Part shown: positions 25,728-32,017 of the stretch, piece after piece | Layout: the number at the start of each line of letters is the position of its first letter | How positions within the stretch are numbered: position 1 is the stretch's first letter | DNA from: Bacteroidales bacterium | GTDB lineage: Bacteria > Bacteroidota > Bacteroidia > Bacteroidales > UBA932 | Direction: 5' to 3' | DNA: 32,247 bases | Assembly: GCA_012511975.1 (NCBI GenBank) | Contig: JAAZEZ010000004.1 | Location: 1-32,247 of the forward strand | Program-made: the position numbers and the translations under genes | Notes under the pieces: model-generated | What the model was told of the DNA's origin: nothing | The model's database searches: none | Seen by the model: only the letters and a program-made list of their open reading frames with translations

Positions 25728-26834
25728 TTACAAAGCAAACACATCCACGTAGGTTTTGATGTCACGAGGGCGTCTCAAAAAATCGACTGCCTCGCCTTGA
25801 AGCATTGTACGGCGGTTGTCATTCTCGGCCCAGTCAGTGGTGTGTGAGGCATATTGAGTAACTCTGTTGAATAGCTCCCAAACTTTCATGCTTGCTAACG
25901 CTTCCCTCGGCTTGAATCCGTGAAGACCATAGCCGGAATTTAAATAGAAATTCAACTCCTCATCATAAGGAGCAATCTTTTTCGACGACTCCTCCCCCAC
26001 AGCAAATCGTTCCAGCATTTTCGAAACTGAATGAAGTTCGCTTAAGGAGGCTCTGGTATTCATAGCTGTCCGAGCCATATCGGCAAATTTGCTGTATGAC
26101 CTACTAAGCATTTGATTGTCTTGCGGAATACTCAAGATTCCACGAAGTGATTTGTCGTCCAAAGCTGTAATCTTTGCTCTGGGGATGGAGATTTTTTCAA
26201 TCATCCCATTGGCACATACAAGACGTTCATAATATCGGCTCAATTGAATCTGTCCGAGATTCCACTTTAGAATATATGAGTTTATAAGCGTCTCTTCTCC
26301 CGGCGCAAAAGCTCTGATATCAGGAGTATTGCTTCCCATATGTAAGATTATTCCGGCAGATGCATTGCCACCCACCTCATAAGCAGTCGGAGTGAGGTTG
26401 TTGTGATCCATGAAGATCTCAGCAAGGTCAAAAAAACTCTCTGAAGTAATGAGTTCCTCTTCTACAGGAATAACGTTAACAATGGTCTTGCTCTCAGGAT
26501 GTGCCACAAGAGCCACTTTGGTCGGATTTGCGATTGAACTGGCAGCAGCGAGATAGTTGCGAAAATCACGCACACCCTCCTCGCCGGTTGCTTTAGCGAT
26601 GAAAGTCTGCTGATCTTTGGAGAATCCGGTGTATTTGTCTAAAGCTTCTGCTACGAAGTCTGTAGCAAGAACATTCGTACCTTGAACGGAAAAAACATTT
26701 CGTCCTAAATATTCTGTTTCGGAAAGGTCATCAGCGCGGCCAATATACTTGATGGTAGCACGATTGACCACCTTATATGGAAGCTGGTTATCAGTAATCC
26801 GCCTACCAAGGGCTAAAAATTCTTGTTGTGTCAT
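25728..26834 (-). CDS. possible DUF932-like protein, unknown function
   Basis: This 368-aa soluble protein has no signal peptide. RLVCANGMIEKISIPRAKI in the middle resembles the Cys-x-Asn-Gly core of phage/plasmid DUF932-type proteins, but the rest does not clearly match and I hold this loosely. Other visible segments are YKVVNRATIKYIGRADDLSE near the start, ILKWNLGQIQLSRYYER before the core, and VWELFNRVTQYASHTTDWAE near the end. Its ATG overlaps the TGA of the ATPase upstream (ATGA, 4 nt), so the two are translationally coupled and probably act together. Codon use and base content do not look very different from the host genes. A role in DNA replication, repair or defence would be a guess from the partner alone. 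Confidence 0.75.
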   Translation of the reverse strand: MTQQEFLALGRRITDNQLPYKVVNRATIKYIGRADDLSETEYLGRNVFSVQGTNVLATDFVAEALDKYTGFSKDQQTFIAKATGEEGVRDFRNYLAAASSIANPTKVALVAHPESKTIVNVIPVEEELITSESFFDLAEIFMDHNNLTPTAYEVGGNASAGIILHMGSNTPDIRAFAPGEETLINSYILKWNLGQIQLSRYYERLVCANGMIEKISIPRAKITALDDKSLRGILSIPQDNQMLSRSYSKFADMARTAMNTRASLSELHSVSKMLERFAVGEESSKKIAPYDEELNFYLNSGYGLHGFKPREALASMKVWELFNRVTQYASHTTDWAENDNRRTMLQGEAVDFLRRPRDIKTYVDVFAL

Positions 26835-27700
26835 GGCTTTTTGATTTTTATGTTTTCAAATAGGATATCGAATTTGTCGGCATAGTTGCGCATACTTTTA
26901 CCGGCCTCAGACTGGAGTTGTCGGATCTGACGGTCCTGACTAAAACGATCTTCATTGTAAAAGACATCACCGGTCACGCTCAAATCATAGTAGAGACGCA
27001 CACCCACATCTCCACGGCGATGCTTTGAGAATAGGGCATAGCGCTCGGAATAGATGTTTTTAGGGTTCTCAAGGCGGAGCTCCATCATTGCAGTTATAGA
27101 GTGCTTAAGGCGGTTTGAGCCAATGAATGCGCCGGTCTTTGTAACCTGCTGAATGGTGAGGAATGTTGTGTTTACTTGGGCATTGTTGTCGGCTTTATTC
27201 TGCTGCTTGATGAGAGAAAGCAGCATACTCTCAGCTTTTTTCTGGGTAATGCTTTCTTCTTCCTTAATGATCCCTTGCAGTTCGTAAAATGAATCTATTG
27301 CCACGACATCCCAACCTTGCTGAAGAATCTCCGTCAGCGTCTGTAAATTATGAGAATCGACGTTGTCGTCAAAATTTGATTCCACGAAAAGGATATCAAT
27401 ATCCTGAAACTTCGGAAAACGTTGTACATAGATGGCGAGATCAATCTCGTTCATCTCGGCACTAACGAAAAGAACCTTTACCCCCGGATGCTGCTTCCTT
27501 ATATTTGACAAAAGATCCAGAATGATAGTCGTCTTACCTACTCCGGGGTCACCGATAACCATATAATTTACGCCTTTCGGCAGCCCCTTGTAGCTGCACA
27601 GCAATTCATCCAGCACAGTGCCTGTCATATAGTTCTCAAAGAGGGCCGGATCAAACCGTATCTCCCTCATTCGAACAATTTTGTCAGAAACATTTCCCAT
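26831..27700 (-). CDS. RecA-fold ATPase, RadA/DnaB-like
   Basis: The track start is a GTG at 27709. I prefer the ATG at 27700, which is preceded by AAAAGGTGAG, a good ribosome binding site. The product of about 289 aa is one RecA-type core. It has Walker A GDPGVGKTT near residue 60, a strand LFVSAEMNEIDLAIYVQRF, Walker B VVAIDSFYE, a sensor-like TTFLTIQQVTKTGAF, and SKHRRGDVGV, which sits where RadA has KNRFG and DnaB has K-x-R-x-G. It lacks the zinc finger and Lon-like domain of RadA and the N-terminal domain of DnaB. It is therefore probably a stand-alone hexameric or filament-forming ATPase acting on DNA or on its coupled partner. It is divergent from the PD-(D/E)XK gene across a shared regulatory element. 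Confidence 0.83.
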   Translation of the reverse strand: MGNVSDKIVRMREIRFDPALFENYMTGTVLDELLCSYKGLPKGVNYMVIGDPGVGKTTIILDLLSNIRKQHPGVKVLFVSAEMNEIDLAIYVQRFPKFQDIDILFVESNFDDNVDSHNLQTLTEILQQGWDVVAIDSFYELQGIIKEEESITQKKAESMLLSLIKQQNKADNNAQVNTTFLTIQQVTKTGAFIGSNRLKHSITAMMELRLENPKNIYSERYALFSKHRRGDVGVRLYYDLSVTGDVFYNEDRFSQDRQIRQLQSEAGKSMRNYADKFDILFENIKIKKP

Positions 27701-27785
27701 GATACTCACCTTTTAATATTGCAAGTATCGGCCATCAAACTGCAATTTCAAGGCAGGAGCAGAAAAAAATCGTCAAAATATTTTC

Positions 27786-27828
27786 ACTGCCACTTTTTAG
27801 CAGTAAAAGCCATTTTCTTTGCAGTAGT
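27786..27828 (+). repeat. shared regulatory element, copy A
   Basis: ACTGCCACTTTTTAGCAG starts at 27786 and TTTTCTTTGCAGTAGT starts 27 nt later at 27813. Copy B at 31931 has the same two blocks at the same spacing. Within them GCAGTA recurs at 27800 and 27821, exactly 21 bp apart. It lies in a divergent intergenic region and includes the -33 box of the nuclease gene. Confidence 0.7.
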
Positions 27829-27848
27829 GGAAAATAGAACTAACTTTG
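27818..27848 (+). promoter_or_regulatory. promoter of the PD-(D/E)XK gene
   Basis: TTTG (27818-27821), 19 nt, TAACTTTG (27841-27848) is an exact TTTG-N19-TAnnTTTG match. The -33 box lies inside the shared element, so a protein bound to the GCAGTA sites could block it. Predicted leader about 12 nt. Confidence 0.68.
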
Positions 27849-27864
27849 TTAGGAAAGCATTAAA

Positions 27865-29046
27865 ATGATACAAGGTGATAATTTTAAAAAACAGGTAATG
27901 GATCAAATAAAGAATTTACTTAGTCAAGTATCGATTATCAGCAAGAAAAATGCTGAAATATTAGATGCAACAGGAGGCAGATTTAATATGTTCCGAATTT
28001 GTGGTGTAGATCATTACGAAAATACACATTCAGCAATTCTCGCCGAATTCTTGAATCCAAATGGGACACACGGCTTGAAATCAAAATTTTTCGAGTGTTT
28101 TATTGAAACAGTAGGCGAACAATTTACCATTGAGGACTTCAACTGTAAAAATGCGAGAGTTCATACAGAATTTGCAATACCCGGAGGTCGGATTGATATT
28201 ATAATAGAAGATAAACAAAGGGAAAGGGCTATCATTATTGAAAACAAAATCTTTGCAGGCGACCAATGGAAACAACTAAAAAAATATGACGAATACGCAA
28301 ATAAAACATACAAAAATGAAAATTATCTAATATTATATCTGACACTGGATGGTCGTGAACCTTCCAAGCAAAGTGGCGAGGGAGTATCTTGTTTGACAAT
28401 TTCATATACAGAAACCATTATTAATTGGCTTGAAAAATGTGTTGCAATTGCTTCGCGTTTTCCAATGGTTCGAGAAACCATTATTCAATATAGTAATCAC
28501 CTTAAACAATTAACAAATCAAGATATGGACAACAAAAATAAAGAGGAGATAACGGATCTTTTATCAAAAGTAGAGAATCTGAGAGCGGCAAAAGTAATTT
28601 GTCAAAATTATTCAAAAACTTTTGATGCTATCATAGAAAAACACTTTAATCCTAAGATGGAAGAATTTGCAAAAGCAAACGGATTGGAGTATCACTATAA
28701 CCGCTGCGATGAGCAATATGTGAGTTTTATTATTAAAAATCCTAAATTGGAAGATAAATGTTGTATTTTTTTTACGTTTGAAAAGGGTCACTTTCACTAT
28801 GGATTATTCAATTATCCAAGAAAGTATAAGCTTTCTAAAGATAATAGAGAGACAATTCACAAAAAGTTGGAAGAAAAAGGAATTCAATCCCGTAAGCAAA
28901 GTGACTGGTGGCCTTTCTACGCTTATATAGACAACCTGAATATCGATATCTGGGAAAGTGATATTATTACAAGTGACAAATTTCTAAAAGCTTGTATCGA
29001 AAAAATAAAAATCATCTTAGATATTATGAAAGATATAAAATTGTAA
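27865..29046 (+). CDS. PD-(D/E)XK superfamily protein (PDDEXK_4 type)
   Basis: This 393-aa protein has the nuclease-fold signature of the PDDEXK_4 group. It has an N-terminal helix with DHYENTHSAILAEFLNPNGTHG, then EFAIPGGRIDIIIED (catalytic Asp) and RAIIIENKIFAGDQWKQLKKY (E-x-K), then a strand YLILYLTLDGREPS. The C-terminal half (about residues 230-393) is a separate, AT-rich region with FIIKNPKLEDKCCIFFTF and DWWPFYAYIDNLNIDIW that I cannot assign. Members of this fold cut or bind nucleic acid, often in restriction or defence settings. Its AT-rich sequence differs from the core genes and suggests horizontal transfer. It is divergent from the ATPase operon. Activity on DNA is inferred. Confidence 0.85.
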   Translation: MIQGDNFKKQVMDQIKNLLSQVSIISKKNAEILDATGGRFNMFRICGVDHYENTHSAILAEFLNPNGTHGLKSKFFECFIETVGEQFTIEDFNCKNARVHTEFAIPGGRIDIIIEDKQRERAIIIENKIFAGDQWKQLKKYDEYANKTYKNENYLILYLTLDGREPSKQSGEGVSCLTISYTETIINWLEKCVAIASRFPMVRETIIQYSNHLKQLTNQDMDNKNKEEITDLLSKVENLRAAKVICQNYSKTFDAIIEKHFNPKMEEFAKANGLEYHYNRCDEQYVSFIIKNPKLEDKCCIFFTFEKGHFHYGLFNYPRKYKLSKDNRETIHKKLEEKGIQSRKQSDWWPFYAYIDNLNIDIWESDIITSDKFLKACIEKIKIILDIMKDIKL

Positions 29047-29112
29047 AAAGAATGAGCTAACACTAATGCTCTACTATTTAGATATTGGTCCTCGATTGAC
29101 TTGTTACAGGAG

Positions 29113-29153
29113 TAGCACAACACCCTTTGATGGCACAAAGTCAAAGGGTGTTG
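29113..29153. terminator. hairpin terminator, repeated element copy 1
   Basis: CAACACCCTTTGA pairs perfectly with TCAAAGGGTGTTG (13 bp, 10-nt loop), 70 nt after the nuclease gene. An 18-nt stretch starting TAGCACAACACC is identical to the hairpin at 31582. Confidence 0.75.
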
Positions 29154-29159
29154 CTGTAT

Positions 29160-29335
29160 TTAAAGGCTACTGGTCGTAAACAACAACTACTTTTCTTGAT
29201 ACGACAAAAAGAGTAATTCAGAGAATCCGTTTACAACGCCGGTGAATGTTTGCCTTTGTTGGTACCGTCTGGGTGGTGGACGCAATAGCCTGATGTCAGG
29301 GAACGCAGATTGTTGTTTGGTTATAAGTCAACATA
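29160..29335. other. unassigned stretch between hairpin and broken gene
   Basis: No intact gene is visible. Base composition is more GC-rich than the flanks and includes a small palindrome CCTGATGTCAGG (29290-29301). On the plus strand one frame reads openly as TPVNVCLCWYRLGGGRNSLMSGN, which may be a gene remnant, but I cannot identify it. Confidence 0.35.
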
Positions 29336-29875
29336 TTAGACCTGAGAGTTCCATTTCGGGCAAACCATACCGTTTTCATTAAAAAGTTTCTTTAATAGAA
29401 CTTCGTTAATCTTGATATTTTTTGTTTCTTTTTTGTAAGAATATAACTTGATGTCTTCAGTCTTCTTTGACTCAAGAATTGATTTGAATCGCTCCAGAGT
29501 GATCCAAGCATATCTCCTATCGTACGGTGAAATAGTTTTCCTATATACTGAAACGCGGCCAACGCCTTCCTCGTAGTAAACAAGCGGTTCAACGAGCAGA
29601 TATGATACGAGGGTGCTGCCATTCTCAATTAATTCTTTCGCGCAGAACAAATCAATGTCTCCTAATCTATCATCCTATGAATCAACTACTATAGGATTAT
29701 CGTGTTTTTCAAATTCATATCTGATTTCTTTTTCCAGTTTACCATTTCCATCTGCCTCAAAGACTACCCACCCTTTCGCAAGAAACACTCCTATATATCC
29801 AGGGCCTCCGGTTTTATAAAGAAATACCACATCATTGTTGCGACACCTTTTGATAAGGTTTGTCCTCCAAACTTC
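29336..29875 (-). pseudogene. C-terminal remainder of the membrane protein, separated by in-frame stops
   Basis: The 247-aa ORF at 29876-30619 ends in TGA, but the same frame continues. EVWRTNLIKRCRNNDVVFLYKTGG runs on through GYIGVFLAKGWVVFEADGNG to NPIVVDS, then one TAG (29675-29677), then DDRLGDIDLFCAKELIENGST and the 104-aa track ORF to 29336. I checked the frame codon by codon, and these are the only two stops. The protein-like composition on both sides suggests one ancestral gene of about 427 codons. The part around LGLCEY-stop-EVWRTNLI and NDVVFLYKTGGPGYIGV resembles PUA/EVE-like folds that bind modified bases; that is tentative. Two sequencing errors are possible but less likely than real decay. 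Confidence 0.7.
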
Positions 29876-30619
29876 TCAATATTCACAAAGACCAAGTGCA
29901 TTTACTCCTTTAGCAAAAATATTCTTCTGCCATTCATGGTCATCGCTAAACATGTTAAAGTGGAAACTGTTACTATTAAGACGCTGATCAAACTTCACCT
30001 CGCTAACAGATGGCGACAATTCTGGTTCCTGTTCTTGTTCTGTTTCTTCAGGTAGAAGTGGATTAAACCTATTCCATAGGGTTTTAATTTTTGCTTTAAT
30101 GTCTGTTTTGCTATCATCCTGTTCTGCACCCATTACACTAGAACGCAGTACTGTGGTTATATTCTCAAAAACCCCTACGTAGTCCTGATCAGATAAGTCA
30201 AGCTTTAGCTTTCCCAATTCTGAGGAGATGGCATCTATCTGTGTATTATCAAGGTAGAAAATCAGTTTATTGAAGATTTCTGATCTCAATGCTATGATTT
30301 CTTCCGGTTCGACCTTGTTGTCATTCATTACCGCCCACATCTTGGAAATGAAATCAGCATAAACGGAGATTTTATTCTCATAGACCTTGATGTTCTTCTC
30401 ACGTGCCTCTTCGTTATTTGACTGACCTGTAAGAAGTTGGTTGGTAACAACTGCTGTAAAAACCACAGATAACACTACGGCGATTGTTTGAAAAAGCATA
30501 TCCTGTGCAGAGAATATCTTAGGCAGGATGGCGAATAGTCCTACAATGACAATAACAATCGCCAGATATATAAGTATCCTGACAGTGTTCAGAGATGACC
30601 TTTTAAATTTCTTATTCAT
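29876..30619 (-). CDS. two-TM membrane protein, probably the truncated N-terminal part of a longer gene
   Basis: The 247-aa ORF has an N-in topology with two membrane segments: VRILIYLAIVIVIVGLFAIL (about residues 12-31) and DMLFQTIAVVLSVVFTAVVTNQLL (about 41-64). A charged, helical cytoplasmic region follows (REKNIKVYENKISVYADFISK, SSELGKLKLDLSDQDYVGVF), then a Glu/Pro linker (PEETEQEQEPELSPS). The end, DDHEWQKNIFAKGVNALGLCEY, looks like the opening of a further domain that continues in frame past the TGA. The protein therefore looks truncated rather than complete. A -7 box (TACCTTTG) is still present upstream. A membrane-tethered sensor or effector is plausible from the layout, but no family is recognised. 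Confidence 0.65.
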   Translation of the reverse strand: MNKKFKRSSLNTVRILIYLAIVIVIVGLFAILPKIFSAQDMLFQTIAVVLSVVFTAVVTNQLLTGQSNNEEAREKNIKVYENKISVYADFISKMWAVMNDNKVEPEEIIALRSEIFNKLIFYLDNTQIDAISSELGKLKLDLSDQDYVGVFENITTVLRSSVMGAEQDDSKTDIKAKIKTLWNRFNPLLPEETEQEQEPELSPSVSEVKFDQRLNSNSFHFNMFSDDHEWQKNIFAKGVNALGLCEY

Positions 30620-30653
30620 AAGTTAATAATTTGATTTCCTTGATTATGTCTTT

Positions 30654-30661
30654 CAAAGGTA
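30654..30661 (-). promoter_or_regulatory. putative -7 box for the membrane-protein gene
   Basis: Minus-strand TACCTTTG matches TAnnTTTG 34 nt before the ATG. The -33 position (AATG) is weak. Confidence 0.35.
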
Positions 30662-30846
30662 GCCAATTATTTCCGTTTAACATTTCAAACTTCCCCAACT
30701 AGAATCACTTAGGCTCAGTATCCACATTCTTTTCAAGCTGATACCGCAAATATATCTATCACGACTGCTAAAGTCAGGCAGTATTTATAATATGACAATA
30801 CATTATTCATGTGCTCAGGGCAATTTTGACAATTTTTGACATTTTC

Positions 30847-30877
30847 TTTGCAAAATGTAATATATTTATTACATTTG
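30847..30877 (+). promoter_or_regulatory. higBA promoter
   Basis: TTTG (30847-30850), 19 nt, TACATTTG (30870-30877) is an exact consensus match. The ATG at 30881 lies only 3 nt beyond, so the transcript should be leaderless or nearly so. Confidence 0.68.
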
Positions 30878-30878
30878 C
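30850..30878. promoter_or_regulatory. palindromic operator over the higBA promoter
   Basis: AAATGTAATA and TATTACATTT form a perfect 10-bp inverted repeat around TATT. With one bulge it extends to GCAAAATGTAATA / TATTACATTTGC. It covers the whole spacer and the -7 box, as expected for an autoregulatory HigA or HigBA site. Confidence 0.65.
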
Positions 30879-30880
30879 AC

Positions 30881-31210
30881 ATGAGAACAATCATAAGAAG
30901 TATAGAATTTGATGAGTTTTACAACTCGCTACCTGTAAATGTTCAAAACAAGGTACAATATACTTTGAATATCATTGCAGAAGTCAAATTTGTACACACT
31001 AAGTTGGTAAAGAAGCTTGTGGATACAGATTTTTACGAGTTACGTATATCTGTAGGTAATGAATATAGAGTTGTCCTATTTACCATCGACCATGAAAGTT
31101 TTGTGGAAGCCCAACAGATACTTCTTTTAAATGGGTTTATGAAAAAGTCCGCTAAGGATTATAAGAAAGAGATTAAAAAAGCACAACAAATATTAAACAG
31201 TTTACAGTAA
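30881..31210 (+). CDS. higB: HigB-like (RelE/Gp49 family) toxin
   Basis: The track start at 30836 lies upstream of the promoter boxes, so the ATG at 30881 (MRTIIRSIEFDEFYNSLP) is the likely start. The product is 109 aa. FYELRISVGNEYRVVLFTID, then ILLLNGFMKKSAKDYKKEIKKAQQIL, is the typical pattern of phage-derived Gp49/HigB toxins. These are ribosome-dependent mRNA interferases of the RelE fold. The toxin gene precedes the antitoxin, the usual higBA order, and its TAA overlaps the antitoxin ATG by one base (TAATG). The pair is controlled by the palindrome over its promoter. The family call is firm; the mRNA cleavage preference is not visible. Confidence 0.9.
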   Translation: MRTIIRSIEFDEFYNSLPVNVQNKVQYTLNIIAEVKFVHTKLVKKLVDTDFYELRISVGNEYRVVLFTIDHESFVEAQQILLLNGFMKKSAKDYKKEIKKAQQILNSLQ

Positions 31211-31521
31211 TGAGACCAAAGATTGACACAGACAAACTCAAACATCTTCCTACCGCCGAGGAGATGTTTAAGAATGAGTACGGAGCGAAAGGCACTACTT
31301 CGCGTGATGAGTTCGATGCGAAGTCTCGTGCTTGGTACTATGCTGAGGTGCTGAAAAATGCCCGCAAATCGGCCGGAATTACCCAACAGCAACTTGCCGA
31401 CAAGATTGGTAAGAAGCGTGAGTATATTGCTATGCTCGAAAAAGGCGAAACTGATATGCAGCTCTCTACATTCATTATGATTGCAGATGCTGTCGGCTTA
31501 AAGTTCGCTTTGACCTATTGA
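31210..31521 (+). CDS. higA: HigA-like antitoxin, XRE-family helix-turn-helix
   Basis: This 103-aa protein ends in a Cro/CI-type HTH (about residues 48-103): VLKNARKSAGITQQQLADKIGKK, REYIAMLEKGETDMQ, LSTFIMIADAVGLKFAL. The N-terminal part (LKHLPTAEEMFKNEYGAKGT) is the usual toxin-neutralising extension of this HigA group, and the start overlaps the toxin stop codon. HigA binds the toxin and represses its own operon through a palindrome, and a suitable one lies over the promoter. The gene is followed by a heptamer stretch and a hairpin identical in part to the one after the nuclease gene. Confidence 0.92.
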   Translation: MRPKIDTDKLKHLPTAEEMFKNEYGAKGTTSRDEFDAKSRAWYYAEVLKNARKSAGITQQQLADKIGKKREYIAMLEKGETDMQLSTFIMIADAVGLKFALTY

Positions 31522-31534
31522 TAAGTGTAAATTG

Positions 31535-31569
31535 GCTTTTAGCTTTTAGCCGTTAGTTATTAGCTCGTG
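31535..31569. repeat. 7-nt tandem repeat
   Basis: Five heptamers in register: GCTTTTA, GCTTTTA, GCCGTTA, GTTATTA, GCTCGTG. They lie between higA and the hairpin at 31582. Confidence 0.7.
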
Positions 31570-31581
31570 ACGTTTTATAAT

Positions 31582-31621
31582 TAGCACAACACCCTTTGAC
31601 CGACAAAATCAAAGGGTGTTG
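31582..31621. terminator. hairpin terminator, repeated element copy 2
   Basis: CAACACCCTTTGA pairs with TCAAAGGGTGTTG (13 bp, 9-nt loop) between the convergent higA and the 52-aa gene. The left arm and its flank (18 nt) are identical to the hairpin at 29113; the loops differ. Confidence 0.75.
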
Positions 31622-31658
31622 TTATATTCCGGAGTTAATTTTCTTAACTGAGGTCCCA

Positions 31659-31817
31659 TTACATACTAAAGGTTGCTATTGAAGCAAAATAATCAAACGC
31701 CTCGCGTGCCTCATTTATTTCTTTTTCAGATGCAGGCACAACCTCTTGTGCAGCTTGTTCAAAACGAGTTGCATCTTCGCCGGTAAGGAGCGGGGTTTCT
31801 TTAATTGGTTTTGCCAT
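31659..31817 (-). CDS. 52-aa protein, unknown function
   Basis: The track start at 31889 lies upstream of a -7 box (TACCTTTG, 31853-31846), so the ATG at 31817 is the better start. The product begins MAKPIKETPLLTGEDATRFEQ and continues as an acidic helix, EVVPASEKEINEAREAFDYF. It has no signal peptide. The KPIKETP..G.DA.RF opening looks like a small-protein type that I associate with Bacteroidota toxin-antitoxin-like loci, but I cannot name the family. No toxin partner lies directly downstream. It is divergent from the gene at 32018 across copy B of the shared regulatory element. Confidence 0.62.
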   Translation of the reverse strand: MAKPIKETPLLTGEDATRFEQAAQEVVPASEKEINEAREAFDYFASIATFSM

Positions 31818-31845
31818 AATCTTGTTCTTTATATCAATTTCTCCA

Positions 31846-31853
31846 CAAAGGTA
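31846..31853 (-). promoter_or_regulatory. -7 box for the 52-aa gene
   Basis: Minus-strand TACCTTTG matches TAnnTTTG, 28 nt before the ATG at 31817. No clear -33 box. It decides the start of the gene. Confidence 0.42.
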
Positions 31854-31930
31854 TGAAACAAATACTAATGAGATGTGCAGAAAAGACAATTTTGAATTCC
31901 AAATTCAAAAAATAATCAAAATTTCTGAGA

Positions 31931-31992
31931 ACTGCCACTTTTTGGCAGCGTGATTTATTTTCTTTGCAGTAGTTCAAAAAATCCTTGCAGTA
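31931..31992 (+). repeat. shared regulatory element, copy B
   Basis: ACTGCCACTTTTTGGCAG (31931) and TTTTCTTTGCAGTAGT (31958) repeat copy A at the same 27-nt offset. GCAG sites recur at 31945, 31966 and 31987, spaced exactly 21 bp; the last two read GCAGTA. The first block can also fold as CTGCCA-CTTTT-TGGCAG. Confidence 0.7.
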
Positions 31993-32017
31993 ACAGAAAT
32001 AAAAAAGGAGCATAGTT

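Noticed and set aside
25571-25765. 64-aa minus-strand ORF after glyA
   Set aside because: Low-complexity composition, no promoter or ribosome site, and it overlaps the end of the DUF932-like gene.
20185-29677. Stop-codon reassignment as an explanation for in-frame TAG and TGA codons
   Set aside because: TAG ends clearly normal genes (pnp, the epimerase, the 92-aa gene) and TGA ends the SusC gene, so both work as stops. Gene decay or base errors fit better.
30740-30780. Possible peptide remnant YQLEKNVDTEPK on the minus strand
   Set aside because: Only about 16 residues, bounded by stops; too short to call a gene fragment.
30836-30880. Upstream start for the HigB toxin
   Set aside because: The track start lies before the -33 and -7 boxes, so those codons would not be transcribed from this promoter.
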